From contig NZ_JACXYY010000003.1 of the NCBI RefSeq assembly GCF_014779665.1, positions 186,001 through 250,000 of the forward strand: 64,000 bases of DNA. The letters are read 5' to 3'. The notes under the pieces were generated by a model. It was not told where the DNA came from. It saw only the letters and a program-made list of their open reading frames with translations, and did not search any database. Position 1 is the stretch's first letter, and each line of letters opens with the position of its first letter. The translations under genes were made by a program, and so were the position numbers. This document shows positions 26,731-36,832 of this stretch, one piece after another. This DNA comes from Nocardioides hwasunensis (GTDB lineage Bacteria > Actinomycetota > Actinomycetes > Propionibacteriales > Nocardioidaceae).

Positions 26731-28007
26731 TGCACCTGCACGTCGCCCGCCGACGTACGCGTGCACGACAGCCTGGCTGCCGCGCCGAGCCACGCCCCGG
26801 AGAGGCAGCGGCCGAGGACCTGGTGGCCCGCCGTGTTGGGGTGCCACGACTCCTGGCAGGTCTGGTAGTAGTCCGAGCAGGTGTCGGTGACGCGCTTGAT
26901 GTCGAGCTTGTCGTAGGGACCGAAGCTCTCCACGTGGGTGCCGCTGGGGCCGTCCATCACGCGCAGCGGGGTGGCCAGCGCGTTGCCCGGACTGCCGGCG
27001 TTCTCGCACAGCCGCGCGCCGTCGAAGGCGTGCTGGACGTTGAGGTAGGTGATGTCCGCGTCCGGGCGCTCGGCCTGCAGCGTCGAGGCGACGCCGGAGA
27101 CCAGTCCACCGAGGTTCTCGCTGAACCGGTGCGCCGGGGCCAGCGAGGCGACGTGGGTCGGGCAGCCGGCGGCGTACCTCTCGTCGACGAGCGGACGGTA
27201 CTTGTCGCGGGTGTCGCTGCGACCGTTCTCGCTGAGGTAGTCCTCGGCGAACGTGTCGGGCAACGGGTTCGTGTAGTCCTGCAGGACGACGCGGTGCTCG
27301 CCGTCGGGGTCGATCTCGTCGAGCACGTCGAGCACCTGGCGCACCGCGGCGGTGGTCTCGGCCTGAGCGGCCTCGAGCTGGGCGGCCGAGGCGAAGTCAC
27401 CGTCGGCGCACGGGCGCTCGTTGAGCTCGGCGCCGGTGACCCAGTTGATGAAGTGGATCCACACCTCCCACCACCCGGTGTAGCCGTCGGCGACGAACCG
27501 TCCGGCGCACTCCGCGGCGACCCCGCCGAAGGTGAACTGGCTGTTGTTGGATCCGAGACCCAGCAGGACGAGGTCGATGTCGCCGGTCTGCGCGACCGTG
27601 CGCAGCTGGTCGATCTGGGCGGCGACCGTGCGCCCCGCGGGACGCGCGCTGGAGGCCTGCGCCATGTCGGCGGGCTGGGCGCCCGAGCACGCGAGGTTCA
27701 CCCGCTGGGAGATCCCGGGCAGGTCGGCGACCTGGATCGAGGCGCTGGCCGATCGGTGGCAGAAGTAGGGGTTGCTGTTGTCGGCGTCCCAGCCCGGGAA
27801 GTCACGCGACACCCCGTCCTGGTCCGTCACGGCGACGTAGCCGCCGGCCCCCTCACCGCTGATGAAGCTGTCGCCCATCGCCACGGCCGTCGGCGGCAGC
27901 GGATCGGCCTGCGCCGGTGGTGCCAGGGTCAGGGCCGCCGCAGCGGCCGTCGTGAGCAGCAGCGCGCTGGCGAGTGCCACCGGCGTGCGCAGGGGTCGTC
28001 CGAGCAT
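26727..28007 (-). CDS. Secreted SGNH/GDSL-family lipase or esterase
   Basis: Exported hydrolase of the SGNH family, 426 aa. Signal peptide ends near APPAQA (residue 34). Block I is AMGDSFISGEG with nucleophile Ser47; block III-like GLGSNNSQF supplies the oxyanion Asn; the C-terminal SWHPNTAGH carries the catalytic His. At least eight cysteines suggest disulfides (CHRSASA, LACSGAQ, CSDYYQTC). GGGAGG lies just upstream of the ATG. It begins the lipase-tetR operon, with the promoter and operator directly upstream. Confidence 0.88.
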   Translation of the reverse strand: MLGRPLRTPVALASALLLTTAAAAALTLAPPAQADPLPPTAVAMGDSFISGEGAGGYVAVTDQDGVSRDFPGWDADNSNPYFCHRSASASIQVADLPGISQRVNLACSGAQPADMAQASSARPAGRTVAAQIDQLRTVAQTGDIDLVLLGLGSNNSQFTFGGVAAECAGRFVADGYTGWWEVWIHFINWVTGAELNERPCADGDFASAAQLEAAQAETTAAVRQVLDVLDEIDPDGEHRVVLQDYTNPLPDTFAEDYLSENGRSDTRDKYRPLVDERYAAGCPTHVASLAPAHRFSENLGGLVSGVASTLQAERPDADITYLNVQHAFDGARLCENAGSPGNALATPLRVMDGPSGTHVESFGPYDKLDIKRVTDTCSDYYQTCQESWHPNTAGHQVLGRCLSGAWLGAAARLSCTRTSAGDVQVQ

Positions 28008-28024
28008 GTGAGCCTCCCGAGAAG

Positions 28025-28050
28025 GAAACGCGAAAGTGGATTCGCGTTTC
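28025..28050 (-). promoter_or_regulatory. Probable TetR operator
   Basis: Perfect inverted repeat GAAACGCGA (28025-28033) and TCGCGTTTC (28042-28050) around an 8-bp centre. It lies between the predicted promoter and the ribosome binding site of the lipase gene and covers the expected transcript start. The co-transcribed TetR gene is the obvious binder. Confidence 0.75.
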
Positions 28051-28051
28051 G

Positions 28052-28080
28052 ATCCTGCTCCCGGGCGGCGACGACGTCAA
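28052..28080 (-). promoter_or_regulatory. Vegetative promoter of the lipase-tetR operon
   Basis: On the minus strand, TTGACG (28080-28075) is separated by 17 bp from CAGGAT (28057-28052), close to the actinobacterial TTGAC(A/G)...TAGRAT consensus. The transcript would start about 28045, inside the dyad. Confidence 0.6.
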
Positions 28081-28100
28081 GGGCCCGAGGCACGAGAGGG

Positions 28101-28574
28101 TCACGAGTGGATGTCGGTGATCCTCGAGCGGAACACCCGGTGGAAGGTCAGCGCGGCGGAGCGGCGCTCGGCCGCACCACTGATCCGCCCGGTGCGGAGG
28201 TAGTCGGTGAAGCCCGGGATCTCGTCGGCCTCCTCCACGCTCGTCGAGCGGAAGCCCATCGCCCAGCCGGCGAAGATCCGCTCCGCGATGTCGTCGCGCC
28301 GGACGATGAACACCCCGCCGTGGCGCGAGTCCTCGAGCACCCGGTCCATGACCCGGTCGACCGCGTCCGAGGGACCCTCCAGCGTCTGGATGAAGTTGCC
28401 CCCGGCATAGAGCAGCATCCCGGTGATGTCGATGGCCTCGTTGGTCGCCCGCGCCCGCCTGAGCAGCGCGCGCAGCTCCGCGTCCGGCCACGGCTCGACG
28501 GCCGAGCTGAGGTAGGTGAGCGAGACGAGTCCGCCGCGCGAGGTGTCGTCGGACTCGGGGGCGGGCGCGGTCAC
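28101..28574 (-). CDS. BLUF-domain blue-light sensor protein
   Basis: Single-domain FAD-binding photoreceptor, 157 aa from GTG 28574. The BLUF signature is clear: LTYLSSA with the photoactive Tyr21, Asn45 in RATNEAIDITGMLLY, Gln63 in NFIQTLEG, and Trp104-x-Met106 in FAGWAMGF. These numbers happen to equal those of Rhodobacter AppA. After the core only about 40 residues remain (a helical cap with TDYLRTGRI), and no output enzyme is fused, so it must signal through a partner. It lies 93 bp upstream of the lipase-tetR operon on the same strand and is 141 bp from the hrdB stop. Confidence 0.9.
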   Translation of the reverse strand: MTAPAPESDDTSRGGLVSLTYLSSAVEPWPDAELRALLRRARATNEAIDITGMLLYAGGNFIQTLEGPSDAVDRVMDRVLEDSRHGGVFIVRRDDIAERIFAGWAMGFRSTSVEEADEIPGFTDYLRTGRISGAAERRSAALTFHRVFRSRITDIHS

Positions 28575-28653
28575 GAGGCGAGGTTACGGCTGGCTCGCCC
28601 ACGCCCTGGCCACAGCAGCCCCTCCGGCCCCGTACGCCTCCCGTACGCACGAA

Positions 28654-28682
28654 CCACCCGGCGCCGTGTGGCGACCGGGTGG
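28654..28682 (-). terminator. Terminator hairpin after the principal sigma gene
   Basis: Two stacked stems, CCACCCGG/CCGGGTGG (8 bp) and CGCC/GGCG (4 bp), around GTGT with one bulged A; 34 bp beyond the sigma factor stop. No T-run. Confidence 0.7.
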
Positions 28683-28715
28683 CTCGTGGTGCTGGTGCGC
28701 GGGTTGCGCGGGACC

Positions 28716-30203
<1,488 letters not shown>

Positions 30204-30347
30204 GAACACCTCTCGTCGAACTACATCGGGGCGCGGCGAGGCCCGGTGACGTCAAGAGCCGCGTGGTCATTCTGCCACGGTGTCCCACACGCCCGTCACC
30301 CGGTGCGCGAACTACCGCGTCTCGGCGACGTGGAGCGCCGTCGCGAG

Positions 30348-30926
30348 CTAGGGAGCCGGCGGTGCCGACGCCTTCGCCGCGGCCTTCTTCTGCTTCTTGA
30401 AGTCGCGCACCTTCTGCAGCGACTCGGCGTCGACCACGTCGGCGACGGAGCGGTGGCCGTCGAGGGCGTAGTCGCCCACCACGGCCTCCCAGCCCTCGGG
30501 GCGTACGTCGAGCTGCTTGGCCAGCAGCGCCACGAAGATCTGGGCCTTCTGCTTGCCGAAGCCCGGCAGCGCCATCACCCGCTTGAGCAGGTCCTTGCCG
30601 TCGGCAGCCTCGGTCCACAGGCGCGAGGCGTCTCCGCCGTAGGTGTCCTCGACGATCTTCGCGATCTCCTGGAGTCGCGCCGCCATCGAGCCGGGGAACC
30701 GGTGGATCGCCGGAGGCGTGGATGCCATGGCGGCGAACTCCTCGGGATCGGCGCCGGCGATCGCCTCGGGCTCGAAGGTGCCGAACCGGTCCAGCACCTT
30801 GGCAGGACCACGGAACGCGTGCTCCATCGGATACTGCTGGTCGAGCATCATGCCGGCCAGCAGGGCGAAGGAGGAGTCGTCGAGAACCTTGTCGGCGGCC
30901 GCGTCGCCGGTGATCTGGAAGCCCAT
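30348..30926 (-). CDS. HhH-GPD-type base-excision repair glycosylase-like protein
   Basis: 192-residue protein of the actinobacterial HhH-GPD family. MLDQQYPMEHAFRGP near the N-terminus and the helix-hairpin-helix-like MALPGFGKQKAQIFVALLAKQL at residues about 117-138 indicate DNA binding. The usual catalytic Asp downstream of the HhH (GVGxKTA...D) may be Asp148 in DYALDGHRS, but I cannot align it securely. The basic tail KKQKKAAAKA may bind nucleic acid. ATG start. It lies upstream of the sigma factor on the same strand, 144 bp away. Confidence 0.8.
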   Translation of the reverse strand: MGFQITGDAAADKVLDDSSFALLAGMMLDQQYPMEHAFRGPAKVLDRFGTFEPEAIAGADPEEFAAMASTPPAIHRFPGSMAARLQEIAKIVEDTYGGDASRLWTEAADGKDLLKRVMALPGFGKQKAQIFVALLAKQLDVRPEGWEAVVGDYALDGHRSVADVVDAESLQKVRDFKKQKKAAAKASAPPAP

Positions 30927-30984
30927 GCGGCCATCTTGCCGCAGACGGGCGCGACGACCTACGGACAGGGCGGGCGTGGAGCCC

Positions 30985-31386
30985 CTACTGGGCCTTGACC
31001 GCGAGCACCGGGCAGGGAGCGTCGAGGAGGACGCGCTGGGCGTTGCTGCCGAGGATCAGCTTGCCGACCGGCGAGCGGCGTCGCAGGCCGATCACGAGGA
31101 GCTCGGCGTTGTTGGCCTCGGCGATGCTGATCAGGTCCTCCGCGGGCTCGAAGCCGCGCACCAGCTGGCGGATGTCGTGCTCCACCCCGGACTCCTCGAG
31201 CGTGCTCTTGATCGTCTCGAGCTCACCCTCCGCGGCGCGGGCGGCGGAGCCGTCGAACTCCTGGCCACCCCGGTGCGAGTTGACCACCACGAGCTTGCTG
31301 CCACGCAGCTTCGCCTCGTTGATGCCAGCGGCGAGGGCGGCCTCGCCCTCGGGCTTGGGGACGTATCCGACGACGACGGTGCCCAT
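30985..31386 (-). CDS. Universal stress protein (UspA family)
   Basis: 133-residue single Usp domain from ATG 31386, with GAGAGGAG just upstream. TVVVGYVPKPEGEAAL opens the fold, and the ATP-binding motif G-x2-G-x9-G-S appears toward the end as GLRRRSPVGKLILGSNAQRVL, followed by CPVLAVK. It probably binds ATP and dimerises under stress. The frame continues upstream but is out of context. Divergent from the 150-aa hypothetical gene. Confidence 0.87.
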   Translation of the reverse strand: MGTVVVGYVPKPEGEAALAAGINEAKLRGSKLVVVNSHRGGQEFDGSAARAAEGELETIKSTLEESGVEHDIRQLVRGFEPAEDLISIAEANNAELLVIGLRRRSPVGKLILGSNAQRVLLDAPCPVLAVKAQ

Positions 31387-31510
31387 GGTGTCTCCTCTCG
31401 AGCCACGGGCGCTCTGCCGTGGTCCTGCTGGCACCGTAACGGATGCCGCGGTCGTTGGGCAGCCTGTGGAGAGGCGCGTGGGACGGCCGTCGCTGCGGCA
31501 GGCTGCCACG

Positions 31511-31963
31511 GTGGCCGTTCCTCCCTCGATCTCCGCGGCACACCCGGCGTGCCTGCAGGCTCCGATCGACCGGCACACCCACGTCGTCCTGCGGGCCGCA
31601 GTCCTCGAGCTCGTCGAGACCGAGCGCGGCCGGACGTTCCCGGTCGTGCTGCACGCCGGTGTGCCGGGACGCAGCGTCCGGCACCGCGACGACCCGTCGT
31701 ACGACGTGGGCCTCCGCGCGGACGTCGTGGTCGCGATGCTCCGGAGGGCGGCGGTGCTCACGCAACGTCCGCGCCTGTGGCTGACCCGGCCCGGTGAGCT
31801 GAGCCCGCACGACGCCGACCTGCGGTGGCTCGGCCCGGCCCGGTGGGCGAGCTCGGCACTGGGATCGCCGACGGGCCTCGTCGTGGTCACCCGCCGCGGC
31901 TGGTTCGACCCGGTCAGCGACGTACGACGGGAGTGGCGCCGGCTGCGACCCCGGACCGACTAG
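31511..31963 (+). CDS. Hypothetical protein
   Basis: 150-residue soluble protein, starting tentatively at GTG 31511. The C-terminal two thirds look folded: DRHTHVVLRAAVLELVETER, then LRADVVVAMLRR, LWLTRPGELSPHDADLRWLG, TGLVVVTRRGWFDPV. No domain recognised; no signal peptide. The basic end (REWRRLRPR) is notable. Its stop is 21 bp from the convergent ligase gene. Codon bias is coding-like, but the start and the function are uncertain. Confidence 0.5.
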   Translation: MAVPPSISAAHPACLQAPIDRHTHVVLRAAVLELVETERGRTFPVVLHAGVPGRSVRHRDDPSYDVGLRADVVVAMLRRAAVLTQRPRLWLTRPGELSPHDADLRWLGPARWASSALGSPTGLVVVTRRGWFDPVSDVRREWRRLRPRTD

Positions 31964-31984
31964 GCCCGGGCGTCCGCTCGGGCC

Positions 31985-33448
31985 TCAGTCCCAGAGGTGC
32001 ACCGGCTCGTTGCTGTGCATCCGGTCGCGATAGTCGAGCAGGGTGGCCCGCAGCGCGTCGTAGCGGTCCCCTCCCCCACGCTCGCGCACCCGCTCGACGA
32101 ACCACGCGGCACCGCTGGTCTCGGACAGGCAGCGCTGCTCGATGATCCCGAGGTAGCGATCGCTCTCCTCACCGGGCACGCCCCACGCGTCGAGCCCGGC
32201 GCGAGCCATCGGCAGCAGCCGGCGCAGCACCAGCTCGGTCGCGCGCACCTGGCCGATGCCGGGCCAGTAGACCTGTGCGTCGACGCCCATCTGCGCAGCG
32301 ACGTGGAAGTTCTCCTCGGCCGCGGAGAACGACATCTGCGACCACAGCGGCCGCTCGCTCTCGGCGAGGTAGCGAACCAGTCCGAACCACAGGGCGGCGT
32401 TGGCGATGGTGTCGGCGACGGTGGGCCCTGCGGCGAGCAGCCGGTTCTCGACCCGCAGGTGCGGCACTCCCTGGGAGATGTCGTAGACCGGACGGTTCCA
32501 GCGGTAGACCGTGCCGTTGTGCAACCGCAGCTCCGGCAGCGTCGGCGTGCCACCGGACTCGAGCACCTCCAGCGGGTCCTCCTCGTCGGTGACCGGCAGG
32601 AGCGCCGGGAAGTAGCGGACGTTCTCCTCGAACAGGTCGAACACCGAGGTGATCCACCGCTCGCCGAACCACACCCGAGGCCGCACCCCCTGCGCCTTCA
32701 GCTCCTCACTGCGGGTGTCGGTGGCCTGCTCGAAGAGCGGGATCCGGGTCTCGCGCCACAGCTCCTTGCCGAGCAGGAACGGGGAGTTCGCCGAGACCGC
32801 GACCTGGATGCCGGCGATCGCCTGGGCGGCGTTCCAGTAGTTGGCGAACTGGTCGGGCGATGTCTGCACGTGGAACTGCGTGCTGGTGCACGCGGCCTCG
32901 GGCACGATCGAGTCGGCGGTCGTGGTGAGCCGCTCGCGCCCGGAGATGCTGATCGTGATGTCCTCGCCGCGCGCGGCGAGGATCTGCTCCGAGAGCAGCT
33001 TGTAGCGGGGGTTCGAGCTCAGCGAGGCGAGCGTCATGTGCCCCTCGGCGAGCGTCGGCAGGATGCCGATCATCACCTGGTGCGCGCCGACCTTGGCAGC
33101 CTTCTCCTCGGCGTCGTTGAGCGAGCGGCGCAGGCTGTCCTCGAACGTCGAGAGGCCTCCTTCGCGAAGCTTCGCCGGCGCGAGGTTGATCTCGATGTTG
33201 AACTGGCCCAGCTCGGTCTGGAAGTCGGGGTCGGCGATCGCCTCCAGCACCTCGGCGTTCTTGAGGGCGGGGTCACCGGCGTCGTCGATGAGGTTGAGCT
33301 CCATCTCGAGGCCGGTCATCGGGTCGTCGGTGTCGAACGCCGCCTCGCGCAGCATCCGCGCGAACACGTCGAGGTTGCGACGCACCTTCTCGCGGTGACG
33401 CGTCCGGTCGGCCCGGCTGAACTCCTGCTGCTCGACCTCTTCACCCAT
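31985..33448 (-). CDS. GCS2-type glutamate-cysteine ligase family protein
   Basis: 487-residue ATP-dependent carboxylate-amine ligase of the GCS2 family (plant/actinobacterial gamma-glutamylcysteine synthetase fold). GLEMELNLID carries the metal/glutamate-binding acidic pair, ELGQFNIEINLAPAKL a second, and ACTSTQFHVQTSP a third catalytic strand; LRVENRLLAAGPTVADTIANA closes the site. Actinobacteria use such enzymes in ergothioneine (EgtA) or other gamma-glutamyl pathways; no egt genes are adjacent, so the product is open. ATG start. No signal peptide. Confidence 0.83.
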   Translation of the reverse strand: MGEEVEQQEFSRADRTRHREKVRRNLDVFARMLREAAFDTDDPMTGLEMELNLIDDAGDPALKNAEVLEAIADPDFQTELGQFNIEINLAPAKLREGGLSTFEDSLRRSLNDAEEKAAKVGAHQVMIGILPTLAEGHMTLASLSSNPRYKLLSEQILAARGEDITISISGRERLTTTADSIVPEAACTSTQFHVQTSPDQFANYWNAAQAIAGIQVAVSANSPFLLGKELWRETRIPLFEQATDTRSEELKAQGVRPRVWFGERWITSVFDLFEENVRYFPALLPVTDEEDPLEVLESGGTPTLPELRLHNGTVYRWNRPVYDISQGVPHLRVENRLLAAGPTVADTIANAALWFGLVRYLAESERPLWSQMSFSAAEENFHVAAQMGVDAQVYWPGIGQVRATELVLRRLLPMARAGLDAWGVPGEESDRYLGIIEQRCLSETSGAAWFVERVRERGGGDRYDALRATLLDYRDRMHSNEPVHLWD

Positions 33449-33524
33449 GACGGCACCCTAGCCACGGCGCGGCCCCGCGCACACCGCCCCGAGGGGGCAA
33501 CTCGGCCACCGGTCGCGAGCGCGC

Positions 33525-34529
33525 TCAGGCCGCCGGGTCGCCACTCGCAGCCAGGCGCGGCCGCAGCAGCTCCCACTGGTCGGGCGACGTGGCCGTGTCG
33601 AGCAGCTGGTCCACCAGGGCGGCCAGCGAGTGCGACGGCTCGGCGTCCCGGCACCGATCCACGGCACACCAGGCGAGCGCACCGTCGCCGAGCAACCAGG
33701 CACAGAACGCCAGCACGGCCGCGGGACCGGCGACGTGCGGCGAGGGCAGGCGGCGCACGGCGTCGGACCAGAGGTCGACCGCGCGCCTCGCCTGGGGGCG
33801 GGCGAGCCACACCCATGCCTCGTCGCGCGACGCGCCGGAGCGGACCGCGAGTGCCACGGAGGCGAGCTCGGCGGCGGAGAAGGAGGTGCCGAGCTCGACG
33901 TGTCGGCGCACGAGGGCCGCCAGCGCCCCGGCCGGGAGCAGCCGGGCGTCCCCGAGGTGCGGCGCGGTGGCGGCGATCGCCTCCCGGTCCGGAGCGATCG
34001 TCGCCCGCAGGTCCTCGCGACTGGCGTGGGTGACGCGACCGTCGAGCACGGACTGCGCGGTGAACCGGTGCTCGTCGAGGGTGAACCGCACCCCGCGGTA
34101 GGCGGCGAGCGGCGCTCCGGGCAGCACGGCGAACCAGTGGGAGTCGTGCACGCGCAGCAGCTCGTGCACGAGGATCCCGGCGGACGTGAGCTCCTCGTGG
34201 ATCGCCCACGCGGCCTCGTCGGCGACCGTGGTGTCGTCGTCGTAGACCACCACGATCACCTCGGCGACCCGGTGCCGCCGGGCCGGGCGCAGCAACGCCT
34301 CGACCACGTCGTCGACGTCGTCGGGGTCGTGGGGCAGGTCGACGCGGGCGTGCAGCCCGCCTGCGCCGATGCTGACCATCACGACCGACCGCTCGGGCAC
34401 GAAGCCCAGCGCCAGCGGCACGAAGGCGGCGATGTCGTCGGGCGTCCTCGCCCGCATGAGGGTCGGGGTGGCCGGGCCGTCGAGCGGCGGGTCGGGTGTC
34501 AGGTCGGGTGTCAGGTCGGTGGGTTCCAT
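33525..34529 (-). CDS. DUF4192 family protein
   Basis: 334-residue actinobacterial protein of unknown function. It opens with LMRARTPDDIAAFVPLALGFVPERSVVMVSI, the DUF4192 signature, and has a second conserved stretch (LVHELLRVHDSHWFAVLP). No export signal or catalytic motif is obvious. I start at ATG 34529 (MEPTDLTPD...); the frame extends upstream to 34631. The first residues contain a TPDLTPD duplication from a 12-bp direct repeat, so the true start could be the later MRARTPDD. Divergent from dinB (134 bp). Confidence 0.78.
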   Translation of the reverse strand: MEPTDLTPDLTPDPPLDGPATPTLMRARTPDDIAAFVPLALGFVPERSVVMVSIGAGGLHARVDLPHDPDDVDDVVEALLRPARRHRVAEVIVVVYDDDTTVADEAAWAIHEELTSAGILVHELLRVHDSHWFAVLPGAPLAAYRGVRFTLDEHRFTAQSVLDGRVTHASREDLRATIAPDREAIAATAPHLGDARLLPAGALAALVRRHVELGTSFSAAELASVALAVRSGASRDEAWVWLARPQARRAVDLWSDAVRRLPSPHVAGPAAVLAFCAWLLGDGALAWCAVDRCRDAEPSHSLAALVDQLLDTATSPDQWELLRPRLAASGDPAA

Positions 34530-34663
34530 GCCGGGGACGCTTCCCGCGGGCACCCACGGCGTACGCCTCACACCTCCGGAGCCTGTGGAGGAGCGCCGCG
34601 AGGACGGGTCTGTGGACGACTGGTGGCCCACGATCGGCCTGACGGGCCTGAGAGGATGGCACG

Positions 34664-35968
34664 GTGCGCACCACCGCGTCGATCCTGCACCTGGACCTGG
34701 ACGCCTTCTTCGCCGCCGTCGAGCAGCGCGACAAGCCGTCCCTGCGGGGCAAGCCGGTCATCGTCGGCGGCACGGGTGGTCGCGGGGTGGTGTCGACAGC
34801 GTCCTACGAGGCCAGGCGGTACGGCGTCGGCTCGGCGATGTCGGGGCGCGAGGCGCGGGCCCGCTGCCCGCACGCCGCGTTCCTGAGCGGGCGGTTCCAC
34901 GCCTATCGCGACACGAGCCGCAAGGTCATGCAGGTGCTGCGTGACCTCTCGCCCCTGGTGGAGCCGCTGTCGCTCGACGAGGCGTTCGTCGACCTCACCG
35001 CCGCCGGCCTCCCCGACCTCGAGGTGGCGACGGTGACCGCGGCGGGCGAGGAGCTGCGGCGGCGCGTCCAGGAGGTCACCGGGGGCCTGACCGCGACCGT
35101 CGGCATCGCCTCCTCGAAGTTCCTCGCCAAGGTCGCGAGCGAGCTGGAGAAGCCGGACGGCATGACGGTCGTACCCCCGGGCACCGAGCTCGAGCTCCTG
35201 CGACCGATGCGGGTCACCGTCATCCCCGGCGTCGGGCCCGCCACCACCGAGCGGCTGCGACGCGCCGGCATCCACACGATCGCCGAGCTCGAGCTCGTCC
35301 CTGAGGACGAGCTGGTGCGTCTCCTCGGCCAGGCCCACGGCCACGGCCTGTGGCAGCTCGCGCGGGCGCAGGACCCGCGCCCGGTCCTGGCCGAGCGGGA
35401 GACGAAGTCGATCAGCGCCGAGGGCACCTATGACACCGACCTCACCGACCGCCGGCTGATGGAGGGCCTGCTGACCCGTCAGGCGAAGGAGGTCGGCGCC
35501 CGGATGCGCAAGAGCGGCTACTCCGGCCGCACGGTGACCATCAAGGTGCGGCTCTACGACTTCACCACCCTCAGCCGGTCCAGCACGCTGTCCAGCCCCA
35601 CCGACGACGGCGGCACGATCGGGCGCATCGCGCGGTCCCTGCTCGCCGACCTCGACACCACCGGCGGCGTACGCCTGCTCGGCGTCGGCGTGTCCGGCCT
35701 CGCCGACTGGGTCCAGGAGGACTTGTTCGGCGAGACCGACGAGGAGGACGACGCCGAGGAGGTGACACTGCCCGAGCCGCCGCGGCGCGCGTGGCCGCCG
35801 GGCGCCGACGTCGTGCACGACGAGATGGGCGCGGGCTGGGTCTGGGGCTCCGGGTCGGGCGTGGTGACGGTCCGGTTCGAGACTGCCGACACGCCTCCGG
35901 GCCCGGTGCGCAGCTTCAAGGTCGACGACCCGGCCCTGCGCCGGTTCGAGCCGCCCGCGGAGGACTGA
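34664..35968 (+). CDS. dinB: DNA polymerase IV (Y-family)
   Basis: Translesion polymerase, 434 aa, GTG start behind GAGAGG. Palm motifs HLDLDAFFAAVE (first metal Asp) and LSLDEAFVDL (Asp-Glu pair) are intact; VGIASSKFLAKVASELEKPDG and the thumb HhH TVIPGVGPATTERL follow. The little-finger domain starts about residue 240. It lacks a C-terminal beta-clamp pentapeptide of canonical form, but EDLFGE at about residue 355 may serve. No SOS (LexA) box was recognised upstream, in line with mycobacterial dinB genes, which are not SOS-regulated. Confidence 0.93.
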   Translation: MRTTASILHLDLDAFFAAVEQRDKPSLRGKPVIVGGTGGRGVVSTASYEARRYGVGSAMSGREARARCPHAAFLSGRFHAYRDTSRKVMQVLRDLSPLVEPLSLDEAFVDLTAAGLPDLEVATVTAAGEELRRRVQEVTGGLTATVGIASSKFLAKVASELEKPDGMTVVPPGTELELLRPMRVTVIPGVGPATTERLRRAGIHTIAELELVPEDELVRLLGQAHGHGLWQLARAQDPRPVLAERETKSISAEGTYDTDLTDRRLMEGLLTRQAKEVGARMRKSGYSGRTVTIKVRLYDFTTLSRSSTLSSPTDDGGTIGRIARSLLADLDTTGGVRLLGVGVSGLADWVQEDLFGETDEEDDAEEVTLPEPPRRAWPPGADVVHDEMGAGWVWGSGSGVVTVRFETADTPPGPVRSFKVDDPALRRFEPPAED

Positions 35969-35971
35969 GCC

Positions 35972-36832
35972 TCACATCGTCCGCAGGGCGACCTCGTCGC
36001 CGGGCCGCAGCTGGGCGCACAGGTCGAGGTCGTCGTCCAGCAGCAGGGCGACGACCGGATACCCGCCCGTGGTCGGGTGGTCGGCGAGGAACACCACCGG
36101 CTGCCCCGACGGCGGCAGCTGCACGCCGCCGAGGACGAGGCCCTCGCTGGGCAGCTCGCCACCGCGACGCTCGACCCGCGGACCGTCCAGGCGGAGCCCG
36201 ACCCGGTCGCTGTCCGCGCCAACGACGTACGTCGCACCGTCGAGGGCCTGCCAGGAGCCCTCTCCCAACCAGTCGGCCCGAGGCCCCCGCACCAGCCGTA
36301 GCTCGCGCGCCCGAGGTCGTACGACGATCGCGGGCGGGGGCTCGGGCAGGTCCGACGGGCTGGGCGGCGAGCCGACGGCCAGGAGGTGACCCGCCGCGAG
36401 TCGAGCAGGACCCACCCAGGCGAGGGTGTCGGTGGACCGCGAGCCGAGAACCGGTTCGACGTCGATCCCGCCGGAGAGTGCGACGTAGGAGCGGACGCCG
36501 GAGGTCGCAGCGCCGACGCTCACCTCGGCCCCGGCGGGCACCGTGACGGCGGCGCCGTGGTCGACCGTGCGCCGGTCGACGCGCACCGGGCACGGGGCAC
36601 CGGTCACGGCCAGGGTGACGGCACGACGGGTCCGCAGCACGATTCCTCCGAGCGTCGTCTCGATGACGGCGTCGTCGACCGCGCCGCCGACGAGCCGGCG
36701 CGCCAGCGCGGCCGCCCCCCGGTCGAGCGCCCCGGCCCGCGGCACCCCGAGGTGGGCCCAGCCGGTGCGGCCGAGGTCTTGCAGCGTCGACAGCGGCCCC
36801 GGGTCGACCACCTCGACGGCCGCCCGGTTCAC
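35972..36832 (-). CDS. pxpC: 5-oxoprolinase subunit PxpC
   Basis: Biotin-dependent-carboxyltransferase-like subunit of the three-part 5-oxoprolinase, which opens 5-oxoproline to glutamate with ATP. VDPGPLSTLQDLGRTGWAHL at residues 8-27 and VPRAGALDRGAAALA are the family entry motif; GIDVEPVLGSRSTDTLA and the C-terminal LADHPTTGGYPVVALL complete the match. GTG 36832 overlaps the pxpB stop by 4 nt. 286 aa. The order on the minus strand is pxpA, gap, pxpB, pxpC. PxpB and PxpC are expected to form the ATP-dependent kinase-like part. Confidence 0.9.
   Translation of the reverse strand: MNRAAVEVVDPGPLSTLQDLGRTGWAHLGVPRAGALDRGAAALARRLVGGAVDDAVIETTLGGIVLRTRRAVTLAVTGAPCPVRVDRRTVDHGAAVTVPAGAEVSVGAATSGVRSYVALSGGIDVEPVLGSRSTDTLAWVGPARLAAGHLLAVGSPPSPSDLPEPPPAIVVRPRARELRLVRGPRADWLGEGSWQALDGATYVVGADSDRVGLRLDGPRVERRGGELPSEGLVLGGVQLPPSGQPVVFLADHPTTGGYPVVALLLDDDLDLCAQLRPGDEVALRTM

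Noticed and set aside
30210..30347. Promoter of the principal sigma gene (GTGACG then CAGAAT on the minus strand)
   Set aside because: The spacing would be 19 bp and the -35 is weak; no SigR-type motif is found there, so no promoter is assigned.
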